From the NCBI GenBank assembly GCA_001778355.1, contig MFGS01000038.1:1-12555 (forward strand): a DNA stretch of 12,555 nucleotides, written 5' to 3'. Each line of letters begins with the position of its first letter. The stretch's first letter is position 1. A model generated the notes under the pieces. That model made no database searches. It was not told where the DNA came from and saw only the letters and a program-made list of their open reading frames with translations. The DNA is from Candidatus Firestonebacteria bacterium RIFOXYA2_FULL_40_8 (lineage in GTDB: Bacteria > Oederibacteriota > D2-FULL-39-29). The position numbers and the translations under genes are program-made. Below are positions 1-6,227 of the stretch, in pieces.

Positions 1-582
1 ATCTATAAACGCAAAACCTCTATGGGAAAGCGCCGCAACCATTATTTTTTTGAGATGTACAGGGTCTCCGGCAAAAGCTCTGGCAACAAAAGTACAATTT
101 AAAGCAATCGCCATTGCAATGGGGTGTTCCGGTTCGTTAAAACTTCCAAACGGGGTCGTCCCGCTCTTCATACCGGGATCGGTCGTTGGAGAGGCCTGCC
201 CTTTGGTAAGGGCATAAATTTGATTGTCATGTACAAAATATGTAATATCGGCGTTACGCCTTATTGCGTGGACAAAATGATTCCCGCCTTCCGCGTAAGC
301 ATCCCCGTCCCCGCCGTGAACTATCACTTTCATCTTATGGTTGACCGCTTTAATCCCGAAAGCCGCAGGCAAAGCCCTTCCGTGTAAACCATTGAAAAGA
401 TTACACTTCAAGTAATGCGGAAGTTTTGCCGCCTGACCGATACCTGAGACCAGTATAACCTGCCAGGGTTCAAGACCCTTCTCAACAAGCGCTTCCTTCA
501 AAGAGTTAAGAATAGCATAATTCCCGCACCCCGGACACCAGGCAACAGGATCTGAACTATTGAAATCTTCTTTTGTGACCAT
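1..582 (-). CDS. korB: 2-oxoacid:ferredoxin oxidoreductase, beta (TPP-binding) subunit, 3' part missing
   Basis: This is the thiamine-diphosphate subunit of a 2-oxoacid:ferredoxin oxidoreductase, which oxidatively decarboxylates a 2-oxoacid to an acyl-CoA and reduces ferredoxin in the cytoplasm. The 194 visible residues begin with a CPGCG motif (C16, C19; Fe-S ligands in the family). The TPP/Mg motif GGDGD is at residues 90-94, followed by GGNHFVHAIRRN and the family stretch ALTKGQASPT. The ATG at 582 has a good GAGGAG site five bases upstream. The reading frame is open to base 1, so the C-terminus lies outside the window. It follows korA on the same strand across a 205-base spacer filled by a repeat element. 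Oddity: the third cluster Cys of well-studied homologues (in a GIGC motif) is Gln50, in GIGQAAK; a Cys occurs at residue 60. The substrate (2-oxoglutarate or another 2-oxoacid) cannot be told from the sequence. Family assignment is very secure. Confidence 0.95.
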   Translation of the reverse strand, partial: MVTKEDFNSSDPVAWCPGCGNYAILNSLKEALVEKGLEPWQVILVSGIGQAAKLPHYLKCNLFNGLHGRALPAAFGIKAVNHKMKVIVHGGDGDAYAEGGNHFVHAIRRNADITYFVHDNQIYALTKGQASPTTDPGMKSGTTPFGSFNEPEHPIAMAIALNCTFVARAFAGDPVHLKKIMVAALSHRGFAFID

Positions 583-602
583 GATACTCCTCGAAAGAAA
601 GT

Positions 603-783
603 ACTAATGACTATTGACTAGTGACGTATTTTGTTCAAGTATTCAAGATCAAAACAAGCTATGCTTATTTATTGAAGCGGCATAAAAACCGCCGCGTTAT
701 TTATTTAAATTAATAAAAATATCACAATGACGGTTTCTTGTCATCGCACATTAAATAGTCATTAGTCACTAGTACTTAGTCAT
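603..783. repeat. Repeat element A: inverted pair of 7-base arrays (ACTAATG type)
   Basis: This element fills the korA-korB spacer. The left arm (603-625) is three units fitting ACTAWTG/ACTAGTG plus AC. The right arm (757-783) is the reverse complement of the same kind of array. Between them is a GCGGC/GCCGC hairpin (677-681 with 691-695) followed by an AT-rich stretch, and a degenerate match (about 640-667) to the 3' end of the 64-base core described at 3630. Both arms are nearly identical to those of the element at 2944. Confidence 0.85.
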
Positions 784-787
784 TGCT

Positions 788-2494
788 TTAAAGATTCTTG
801 ATGATGTATTCTGCCGTTATCGGTCTTCCGTCATACCTTAGAATTCTTTCTTCTATCTTCACACCCGTATGGGCGGCAAATATACTTGCGAACTGCGCAG
901 TAGCATTTCCTTCTACGGCAACTATCTTTTTTATGTGATTCAAATCGCACGGCAGTTTTAACCCGGGTAAAGGCCATATCTCCGAGAAGTGCAGCATTGC
1001 CGCAGGCACGCCTTTTTGATTCATATAATCCACGGTTTCTTTGATAGCACCGTATGTAGATCCCCAACCGACCAGGAGGAGCGAAGGGGCATTATTGCCG
1101 ACATATATGGGCTGTTGCATTTCAGCCGCAATCTCTTCAAGCTTGTTAAGCCTCTTTTCCACCATTTTATTTCTCAGTCCGTCATTTTCACTGATATGGC
1201 CTTCTTCCGTATGCTCATCAGAGTCCTCACAGATTATTTGATCGGGACAACCGGGAACCAAACGGGGCGAAATTCCAGACTCATTTATCTTATATCTTTT
1301 ATAAGTGTACGGATCTTCAAGGCATTTAAAATTTAAATTCCCGCGGTTAACCGGTTCTATCGACATATCTGCCGCATTGATCGTATAACTCGAATCATTA
1401 AAACATTGGTCAGTAAGGACTATTACCGGGAGCTGATACTCTTCGGCAAGATTAAAAGCCCTGCTCATCACATAAAAACTTTCCGTTGCTGTGCGCGGAG
1501 CAAGTATTATTCTGGCAAACTCGCCATGACCGGAATACAGGGCAAATTTAAGATCTGCCTGCTCGGTTCTGGTGGGAAAACCCGTGGCCGGTCCGGGGCG
1601 CTGAGTAAGGATTACGACAATAGGAGCTTCGACCATGCCTGCAAGTGAAATCCCTTCGCTCATAAGGGCAAAACCACCGCCGCTCGTAGCTGTCAATGCT
1701 CTGACCCCGCCGTAAGCCGCTCCGATTATCATATTAATGGCAGCTATCTCATCTTCCGCCTGCTCAAAGACAATTTTATACTCATTTGCTTTTGCTGCAA
1801 TATATTCCATTACCGCAGTTGAAGGCGACATGGGATAACCGGCATAGAATTTCACACCAGAGGCAATTGCCGCAATCGCAAGAGACTCAGCCCCTGTCAT
1901 AAAAAGCCTTTTTCTGGAAGCAAGCGGCGCTTTTAATTCAAAAGACATAGCGCCGGAATTAGCCGCTACAAAATCATACCCCGCTTTTACTGCATTAATA
2001 TTATTTACAACTACTTCTTCGCCTTTTGCGGAAAAATATTCACGGATCACCTCGTTACAAGTTGTCACATCCCATTTTAAAAGCGCAAGGACAGCTCCGG
2101 TTGCAACGGAATTGCTTGTTATTTTATCTTTTCCGGCTTCAAGAGCCAAGCGTTCAAGCGGTACCGGGAAGAAGCCTGATTCTATTTCTTCAAATTTTAT
2201 TTTTTCCCCATCGTAAACGACGACACCGCCTTCTTTAAGCTTTTTTAAGTTAGAAATAACGGCATCACGGTCCAACGCAACAAGAATGTCAAAAGCATAT
2301 GAGACCGAATTGATAGTTGAGTTCTTTGTCCTTACTATAGAAGTATTCGAACCTCCGCGGATACGGGACATAAAATCATGATAAATATAAACAAAGAACC
2401 CCTGCCGGGTAAAAGTTTTCCCCAGCGTAAAAGAGATAGACTGCATACCCTGTCCGGCCGCCCCGGCTATGGCGATTTCAACGTCGTTTGTCAT
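788..2494 (-). CDS. korA: 2-oxoacid:ferredoxin oxidoreductase, fused gamma-alpha subunit
   Basis: This 568-residue protein fuses the gamma domain (about residues 1-185, starting MTNDVEIAIAGAAGQGMQ) to the alpha domain (about 200-568). The alpha domain shows YPMSPST, EQAEDEIAAINMIIGAAYGG, ATSGGGFALMSEG and QRPGPATGFPTRTEQADL, all typical of KorA-type subunits that pair with a separate beta subunit. It forms the 2-oxoacid-binding part of the enzyme completed by the gene downstream. I chose the ATG at 2494, preceded by AAGGGG. The frame stays open 41 codons further upstream, but those codons are translated repeat DNA (a TACGAAG-type array and a hairpin) and not family sequence. It lies 191 bases after the TusA-family gene, with repeats and hairpins in the leader. 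Whether the two genes share a transcript is unclear. Product assignment is firm; the exact substrate is not. Confidence 0.95.
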   Translation of the reverse strand: MTNDVEIAIAGAAGQGMQSISFTLGKTFTRQGFFVYIYHDFMSRIRGGSNTSIVRTKNSTINSVSYAFDILVALDRDAVISNLKKLKEGGVVVYDGEKIKFEEIESGFFPVPLERLALEAGKDKITSNSVATGAVLALLKWDVTTCNEVIREYFSAKGEEVVVNNINAVKAGYDFVAANSGAMSFELKAPLASRKRLFMTGAESLAIAAIASGVKFYAGYPMSPSTAVMEYIAAKANEYKIVFEQAEDEIAAINMIIGAAYGGVRALTATSGGGFALMSEGISLAGMVEAPIVVILTQRPGPATGFPTRTEQADLKFALYSGHGEFARIILAPRTATESFYVMSRAFNLAEEYQLPVIVLTDQCFNDSSYTINAADMSIEPVNRGNLNFKCLEDPYTYKRYKINESGISPRLVPGCPDQIICEDSDEHTEEGHISENDGLRNKMVEKRLNKLEEIAAEMQQPIYVGNNAPSLLLVGWGSTYGAIKETVDYMNQKGVPAAMLHFSEIWPLPGLKLPCDLNHIKKIVAVEGNATAQFASIFAAHTGVKIEERILRYDGRPITAEYIIKNL

Positions 2495-2521
2495 ATAACC
2501 CCTTAAATTGTTACACGTTCC

Positions 2522-2578
2522 CCTCCTACGCCTAAGGCTTCGGAGGACAAGCACGTTACTCACGTTGCTCACGTAAGT
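2522..2578. repeat. korA leader hairpin and 9-base tandem array
   Basis: CCTCC (2522-2526) pairs with GGAGG (2542-2546) around an inner GCC/GGC stem. Directly next to it, 2552-2578 holds three 9-base units fitting CACGTWRST. It lies 28 to 84 bases upstream of the korA start and could affect leader structure. It is non-coding, although the korA frame reads through it. Confidence 0.6.
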
Positions 2579-2583
2579 GCAAG

Positions 2584-2688
2584 TATGAGGTACGAAGTAC
2601 AAAGTACGAAGTTTCACATTAACGAGTTATTAAATTTATTAGGAACTCCTTATAATAAAACTTTGTACTTCGTAGTTTGTACTTCTTA
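2584..2688. repeat. Repeat element B: inverted pair of TACGAAG-type 7-base arrays
   Basis: The left arm has four units fitting TAYRARG (2584-2611). The right arm has four units on the opposite strand (2661-2688), the last of which covers the TAA stop of tusA. The interior (about 2615-2660) aligns with the 3' interior of element D at 3694-3735, but B lacks the 64-base core that D carries. Confidence 0.85.
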
Positions 2689-2922
2689 CTTTTTTCTGAC
2701 GTAAACTTTATGCACATCGCCTTCGGTATTGCTTCCTAAAAATTCATTCCCGGTTGTTTTTGCCCACGCAGGCATGTCCTTTAAAATACCGATATCATCA
2801 GCAGTTATCTCAAGCACTTCCCCGCTGTTCATAGTCTTTATTAACTGTGCCGTTTTCATAATGGGTACGGGACAGTATAGTCCCAGGCAATCCAGATCCT
2901 TGTCTGCTTTAATGTTATCCAT
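2686..2922 (-). CDS. tusA: TusA/SirA-family sulfur carrier protein
   Basis: This 78-residue protein matches the small TusA fold throughout. It has LDCLGLYCPVPIM near the N-terminus, containing the CPxP motif whose Cys carries a persulfide in the family, then the central SGEVLEITADD and KDMPAWAKTTGNEFLG. TusA proteins pass sulfane sulfur between partners in the cytoplasm, for example from a cysteine desulfurase or to DsrE-type proteins. The ATG at 2922 has an AGGAG site four to five bases upstream. It sits directly downstream of a DsrE-family gene and a NifS-like gene, so a sulfur relay is the natural reading; the actual sulfur acceptor is unknown. The last array unit of the downstream repeat covers the TAA stop. 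The name tusA denotes the family; a tRNA-thiolation role is not shown by the context. Confidence 0.92.
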   Translation of the reverse strand: MDNIKADKDLDCLGLYCPVPIMKTAQLIKTMNSGEVLEITADDIGILKDMPAWAKTTGNEFLGSNTEGDVHKVYVRKK

Positions 2923-2943
2923 AAAACTCCTGAAAATCGAATT

Positions 2944-3084
2944 ACTAATGACTACTGACTAATGACAATTTTATGAAAGCGGCAAAAAGATGCCGCTGTT
3001 ATTTTAATTATTGCTCAAATACATATTGGCGAAGGCTTTTATTCGCCTTCCGTAAATAGTCATTAGTCACTAGTCCTTAGTCAT
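2944..3084. repeat. Repeat element C: inverted pair of 7-base arrays, close copy of element A arms
   Basis: This element fills the dsrE-tusA spacer. The left arm (2944-2966) matches that of element A at 21 of 23 bases and the right arm (3058-3084) at 26 of 27. The interior has a perfect AGCGGCA/TGCCGCT hairpin (2978-2984 with 2991-2997) in the same place as the hairpin of A, and a second stem GAAGGC/GCCTTC (3031-3036 with 3045-3050). Confidence 0.88.
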
Positions 3085-3090
3085 TCTTTT

Positions 3091-3567
3091 TTAAATGAAT
3101 AAGTTAACGTTAGCCCCTTTCGCTTCCGCCAGATACGTCGCTGCTCCTGCCATCTCATCAACTTCGTCTATCAGGTCCGTTCTATCCACGCCCATAACTC
3201 CACAGGAGGTGGTGCAGGCGATGTATTTTACTTTCATCTCTCTTGCTGATGCCATCATATCAGGTAAAGAGGCCATCTTCTTTTGTTTCATTAGCATCTT
3301 CATCATCTCAGGACCGGCGCCGGCAAAGTTAAACTTTGTAAGAGGCAATTTTTCTTTAGTTCCTTTGTTCAAAAACCAGAACATCTTTTGCAAAAAGTTT
3401 TTCTTTCCCGTAGATATCCCGCCTTTTTTTAATACATTAAGGCCCCAAAAAGTAAAGAATATGGTTACTTCAAACCCCATCGCAGCCGCGGTAGTTGCCA
3501 AGGTAAAGCAAGCCAGGGCCTTGTCCATCTCGCCCGAGAACAAGATTAAAGTCATTTTGTCTGCCAT
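3091..3567 (-). CDS. DsrE/DsrF-like (DsrE2-type) sulfur relay protein
   Basis: This 158-residue protein begins MADKMTLILFSGEMDKALAC and continues MGFEVTIFFTFWGLNVLKK, the typical start of DsrE2-like proteins. Near the C-terminus is YIACTTSCGVMGV, which holds the conserved Cys position (ACTxSxxVMG). Such proteins bind sulfur on Cys and exchange it with TusA-type carriers in sulfur-oxidising or persulfide-handling systems. A hydrophobic start and length close to the family norm fit a complete gene. The ATG at 3567 is preceded by GGGAGG at good spacing. The frame is open 27 codons further upstream only because it runs through TACGAAG-type repeat DNA. The gene lies between the NifS-like gene (upstream) and tusA (downstream), with repeat-filled spacers of 210 and 168 bases. 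The second Cys in TTSC could permit a disulfide (inference). The partner protein and pathway direction are unknown. Confidence 0.88.
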   Translation of the reverse strand: MADKMTLILFSGEMDKALACFTLATTAAAMGFEVTIFFTFWGLNVLKKGGISTGKKNFLQKMFWFLNKGTKEKLPLTKFNFAGAGPEMMKMLMKQKKMASLPDMMASAREMKVKYIACTTSCGVMGVDRTDLIDEVDEMAGAATYLAEAKGANVNLFI

Positions 3568-3598
3568 TGTGCCTCCCGTAAAAACAATTAAGTGCAAG

Positions 3599-3769
3599 TA
3601 CGAGGTACGAAGTACAAAGTACGAAGTTTTATCTCGTATTGTCAACATTCGTTGACAAGTATATATCTTTCATATCGAGAAAAGCTTTGCTTACATTAAT
3701 GTGCTATTTAATCTATAAACACTCCCTAACATAAAACTTTATACTTCGTACCTTGTACTTTGTACTTTA
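3599..3769. repeat. Repeat element D: TACGAAG-type inverted arrays around a structured core
   Basis: This element lies between the NifS-like gene and dsrE. The left array (3599-3626) has four clean 7-base units fitting TACRARG. The right array (3737-3764) has four units on the opposite strand. Inside are the 64-base core (3630-3693) and a tail shared with element B. The left array is nearly base-for-base that of element B. Confidence 0.88.
3630..3693. repeat. 64-base structured core, copy 1
   Basis: Layout: TCTCG (3632-3636), a 7-bp-stem palindrome TGTCAACATTCGTTGACA (3640-3657), a variable 15-base spacer, CGAGA (3676-3680) complementary to the opening TCTCG, and a small AAGC-TTT-GCTT hairpin (3682-3692). 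Copy 2 at 9363 is the same length and identical at 51 of 64 positions by my count, with the last 21 bases identical. Confidence 0.85.
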
Positions 3770-3799
3770 ACCGCTCCTTAGGATTTTTTGTAGAGCGGT
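3770..3799 (-). terminator. Inverted repeat spanning the stop of the NifS-like gene
   Basis: ACCGCTC (3770-3776) and GAGCGGT (3793-3799) form a 7-bp stem around a 16-base loop that contains the TAA stop. There is no clear T tract after it on the minus strand, so it may be a 3'-end stabilising hairpin rather than a terminator. Confidence 0.4.
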
Positions 3800-4971
3800 G
3801 ACATTTCCCGCAACTTCTTCACTATCTTGGTAAATTCTTCTGCGGCGAACTCTACTTCGGTTTTGGTAATATCTTTATTCAGGGAAAAGAGCATGGAGCC
3901 GTGGCACACTTCCTGGGGTACGCCGATGGAAAGTAAAACGTGCGACGCTTTAAGTGCTTTCGAAGTACAGGCCGAACCTGAAGAGGCGGCAATTCCGACG
4001 TCGTCAAGCCACATAAGCATGGACTCGCCTTCTATGAACTCAACGGACACATTGACATTTCCCGGCAGGCGTTTTTTTGCATCCCCGTTCAACCTCACCT
4101 GCGTTATATTTTTTAAAATAAGTTGTATCATAAGATCCCGTAAGGGTTCCATTTTTTTATTACGTTCAATCATCTCAGATTTTGCAAACTCAGCAGCTTT
4201 TCCCATGCCGACTATTGCAGGAACGTTCTCAAGTCCGGCTCTTCTTCCGCCTTCCTGAATACCGCCGTCAATAAGAGGATTTATACGGACACCGTTCCTT
4301 ATATATAGAGCGGCCGCGCCTTTAGGACCATAGAAAGAACTCGAAGCCAGAGAAAGAAGATCAATTCCCAGTGCTTCCACATCCACGGGTATCACTCCGA
4401 CAGCAGCAACAGCATCGGTATGAAGATAAACCGGCTGCAGTTTCCGCAAAACTCTGTCTGCATTAATCTTCTTTATAACCGCTGCAGCTTCAGCAATCGG
4501 CTGGATCGTTCCTATTTCGTGATTGGCAAGCATGATAGAAACAAGCACCGTTTCATCTTTGATTAAATTTTTGAGCTCATCAGTTTTTACTATTCCATCA
4601 GTCCCTACTTTTAGCTGGCTGGAAGTAAAACCCAATTTCTCCATCGACTTTACAGCCTGCAAAACGGAAAAATGTTCAATTTCCGAGACAATTATATGTT
4701 TTCCTCTGGCTTGATTTGCAAAGCAAACACCTTTGATAGCCATATTATTTGATTCAGAACCGTTTGATGTAAAGAAAACATTCTCCGGTTTAGCATTTAA
4801 AAGTAAACCAACCTGTTCCCGGGCTTTTTCCATGCCTTCTCTCGGCGCCAAACCGTAGGAATGAATAGTCGCAGGATTCCCGTACTCTTCCACAAAATAA
4901 GGCGTCATAACTTCAAAAACACGCGGATCAAGAGGCGTGCAGGCAGCGTTGTCTAAGTAAACTTTTTTCAT
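3778..4971 (-). CDS. NifS/IscS-like cysteine desulfurase homologue lacking the PLP lysine
   Basis: Class V aminotransferase fold, 397 residues, clearly of the NifS/IscS family: VYLDNAACTPLDP at residues 4-16, TSNGSESNN at 68-76, E-H100 (the His that stacks on PLP), ANHEIGTIQPI at 149-159, HTDA at 184-187, and the Cys loop SSGSACTS with C335. In active enzymes the PLP Schiff-base lysine lies in an S-x-HK-x-x-GPKG motif. Here the sequence is ASSSFYGPKG, so His and Lys are both Ser (S211, S212). The Gln that contacts PLP two residues after HTDA is Ala189. The Cys loop is intact. The ATG at 4971 has a GGGGG site; an in-frame ATG at 4983 has a weaker site. The flavoprotein gene lies upstream and dsrE downstream. 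A sulfur-transferring or regulatory role without normal PLP chemistry is possible; classic desulfurase activity cannot be assumed. The fold is certain, the activity is not. Confidence 0.9.
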   Translation of the reverse strand: MKKVYLDNAACTPLDPRVFEVMTPYFVEEYGNPATIHSYGLAPREGMEKAREQVGLLLNAKPENVFFTSNGSESNNMAIKGVCFANQARGKHIIVSEIEHFSVLQAVKSMEKLGFTSSQLKVGTDGIVKTDELKNLIKDETVLVSIMLANHEIGTIQPIAEAAAVIKKINADRVLRKLQPVYLHTDAVAAVGVIPVDVEALGIDLLSLASSSFYGPKGAAALYIRNGVRINPLIDGGIQEGGRRAGLENVPAIVGMGKAAEFAKSEMIERNKKMEPLRDLMIQLILKNITQVRLNGDAKKRLPGNVNVSVEFIEGESMLMWLDDVGIAASSGSACTSKALKASHVLLSIGVPQEVCHGSMLFSLNKDITKTEVEFAAEEFTKIVKKLREMSPLYKKS

Positions 4972-4992
4972 AAAAACCCCCATTGAAATACA

Positions 4993-5139
4993 AACTCGAA
5001 GCTCAAAATCCGAAATTCGAAACAAAACAGATAAACATCAAATTCTAAACAAAAAGCAAGAGAACATTAGACTTTTTTACTTTGTTTCTTTTCCCTTTTC
5101 GGGTTTGTTTCGAATTTCGAGTTTAGAATTTCGAATTTC
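4993..5139. repeat. Repeat element E: inverted pair of AATTCGA-type 7-base arrays
   Basis: This element lies in the spacer before the NifS-like gene. The left array (4993-5020) has four units fitting ARYTCRA/AATCCGA, and degenerate units continue to about 5065. The right array (5108-5135) has four units fitting TTTMGAR. The arms are inverted relative to each other; the word is unrelated to those of elements A-D but the period and layout are the same. Confidence 0.82.
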
Positions 5140-5182
5140 TGTCCGCTTTTTAATTTCTCATTAGAAATTTAAAAGCGGACAG
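5139..5182 (-). terminator. 20-bp hairpin spanning the flavoprotein stop codon
   Basis: Arms at 5139-5158 and 5163-5182 are complementary at 19 of 20 positions, with a four-base loop. On the minus strand the first arm is the last coding sequence of the flavoprotein gene and the stop lies in the second arm. There is no long T run behind it, so it may be a terminator, an RNA-stability stem, or both. Confidence 0.6.
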
Positions 5183-6064
5183 CGTGGCTTTCGCTCCGTC
5201 CCCGGCTGCAATTATTATCTGTTTTTCCGGAACATCCGTTACATCTCCCGAGGCAAAGACACCCGGAACATTTGTTTCACAGGAGTTGTTCACTATTATT
5301 TCCTGTAATTCATTTTTTTCTAGAATATTTGCAAATTCGGAGTTAGGTATGAGTCCTATCTCAACGAAAATACCCTGGACCGGGATCTCCTTACTTGCGC
5401 CGTCCTCATTTATCACAATGCCGGAGACAACACTTTCCCCGGATATTTTTTCAACTTTTGCGCCGTTGATGATGCTGACATTGGCGGTTTTTATTAATTT
5501 GTCCCGCATTATTTTGTCACCGCCGAGAGCCGGCGTGTTGTTTATTATATAAATTTTCCGGGCGATTTTAGTAAGCTGAAGAGCCGCATCCAGAGCCGAG
5601 TTACCGCCGCCGATCACGGCCACATCTTTTCCTGCAAAAAGCGGCCCGTCGCAGGTGGCGCAATAGGCAACCCCTCGGTTTTTCCCCTCTTTTTCTCCAG
5701 GCACGTTAAGCTCCAAACTTCTTTTTCCGGAAGCAATTATCAGGGCCTTTGAACGGTACTCGTCTTTTTCCGTCTTTACTGTTATGATATTTGACTGCTT
5801 GGATATATCAACAACTTTTTCACTTTCTTTTATTGGGAATTTATACTTCCGGAGGTGTTCTTCAAATTTGAGAGTAAGATCAGAACCTGTCACAAACTGG
5901 TAGCCGGTGTAGTTCTCAATATCACCGCTCCATGCCGCCTGTCCGCCTATATCTCCGGCCAGCAGGAGAAAATCAATTTTTTTTCTTGCCGCATAGACGG
6001 AAGCTGTAACGCCCGCAGGACCTCCGCCTATAATTATTAGCTCATACACACCGTCAGTGTTCAT
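5150..6064 (-). CDS. Thioredoxin-reductase-like flavoprotein, probably NADH-preferring or with another donor
   Basis: This 304-residue protein has the two-dinucleotide-domain layout of low-Mr thioredoxin reductases. FAD motif IIGGGPAG is at residues 11-18, the redox-active CATC at 135-138, the second nucleotide motif IGGGNSALDAA at 151-161, and a C-terminal FAD contact FASGDVTD. The HRRxxxR segment that binds the NADPH 2'-phosphate in classical TrxB is absent; in its place is IINNTPALGGDKI (173-185). This resembles the NADH domain of AhpF, so NADH or another donor is more likely than NADPH (inference). It would reduce a thioredoxin, perhaps the one at 11138, or a persulfide/disulfide on the neighbouring sulfur-relay proteins. 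The ATG at 6064 has a GAGG site seven bases upstream. The last ten codons and the stop form one arm and the loop of a 20-bp hairpin. Length and motifs indicate an intact gene. Confidence 0.92.
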   Translation of the reverse strand: MNTDGVYELIIIGGGPAGVTASVYAARKKIDFLLLAGDIGGQAAWSGDIENYTGYQFVTGSDLTLKFEEHLRKYKFPIKESEKVVDISKQSNIITVKTEKDEYRSKALIIASGKRSLELNVPGEKEGKNRGVAYCATCDGPLFAGKDVAVIGGGNSALDAALQLTKIARKIYIINNTPALGGDKIMRDKLIKTANVSIINGAKVEKISGESVVSGIVINEDGASKEIPVQGIFVEIGLIPNSEFANILEKNELQEIIVNNSCETNVPGVFASGDVTDVPEKQIIIAAGDGAKATLSAFKFLMRN

Positions 6065-6139
6065 ACCAAACCTCGATAAAACCCCGGAAAACCAATCTTC
6101 GATCCATTACCTGATCACTTCTTTTATTCTTTTTCCTTT

Positions 6140-6167
6140 CCCAGAGTCTAGCGCCCAGGACCCAGAA
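6140..6167. repeat. 7-base array (CCCAGRA type)
   Basis: Four 7-base units (three fitting CCCAGRR, one TCTAGCG) lie 73-100 bases upstream of the flavoprotein gene. No inverted partner was found close by. On the plus strand it is followed by a T run. Confidence 0.6.
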
Positions 6168-6192
6168 CCTTTTTTTTACATCTATTATGCCT

Positions 6193-6214
6193 AAGCCTCT
6201 TTTTCAAGAGGCTT
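6193..6214 (-). terminator. Hairpin after the Lys/Ala peptide gene
   Basis: AAGCCTCTT (6193-6201) and AAGAGGCTT (6206-6214) form a perfect 9-bp stem with a four-base loop, 14 bases past the peptide stop. The stem ends in A/T pairs but lacks a clean T run after it on the minus strand, so terminator strength is uncertain. Confidence 0.55.
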
Positions 6215-6227
6215 AATATGAATTATC

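Noticed and set aside
124..387. 87-codon plus-strand frame inside korB
   Set aside because: It lies opposite the conserved TPP-binding region of KorB and has no recognisable protein features.
603..783. CRISPR array
   Set aside because: Units are only seven bases, directly adjoining without spacers, and no cas genes are present.
2495..2617. Upstream extension of korA to a start at 2617
   Set aside because: The extra 41 codons are translated hairpin and TACGAAG-type repeat DNA, and the family's N-terminus begins at the ATG at 2494, which has its own ribosome site.
3568..3648. Upstream extension of the DsrE-family gene
   Set aside because: The added residues come from the same repeat array; MADKMTLILF at 3567 has a GGGAGG site and matches the family start.
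3095..3655. 186-codon open frame on the plus strand
   Set aside because: It is the antisense shadow of the DsrE-family gene: it has no ribosome site and the minus-strand product has clear motifs.
3640..3657. Integron attC-like site (GTCAAC/GTTGAC)
   Set aside because: No integrase, cassette genes or typical attC length is seen; the palindrome belongs to the 64-base core.
3778..4971. Lysine loss in the NifS-like protein as a frameshift artefact
   Set aside because: The reading frame continues without break, and family motifs before and after the site stay in register. Only base substitutions would explain it.
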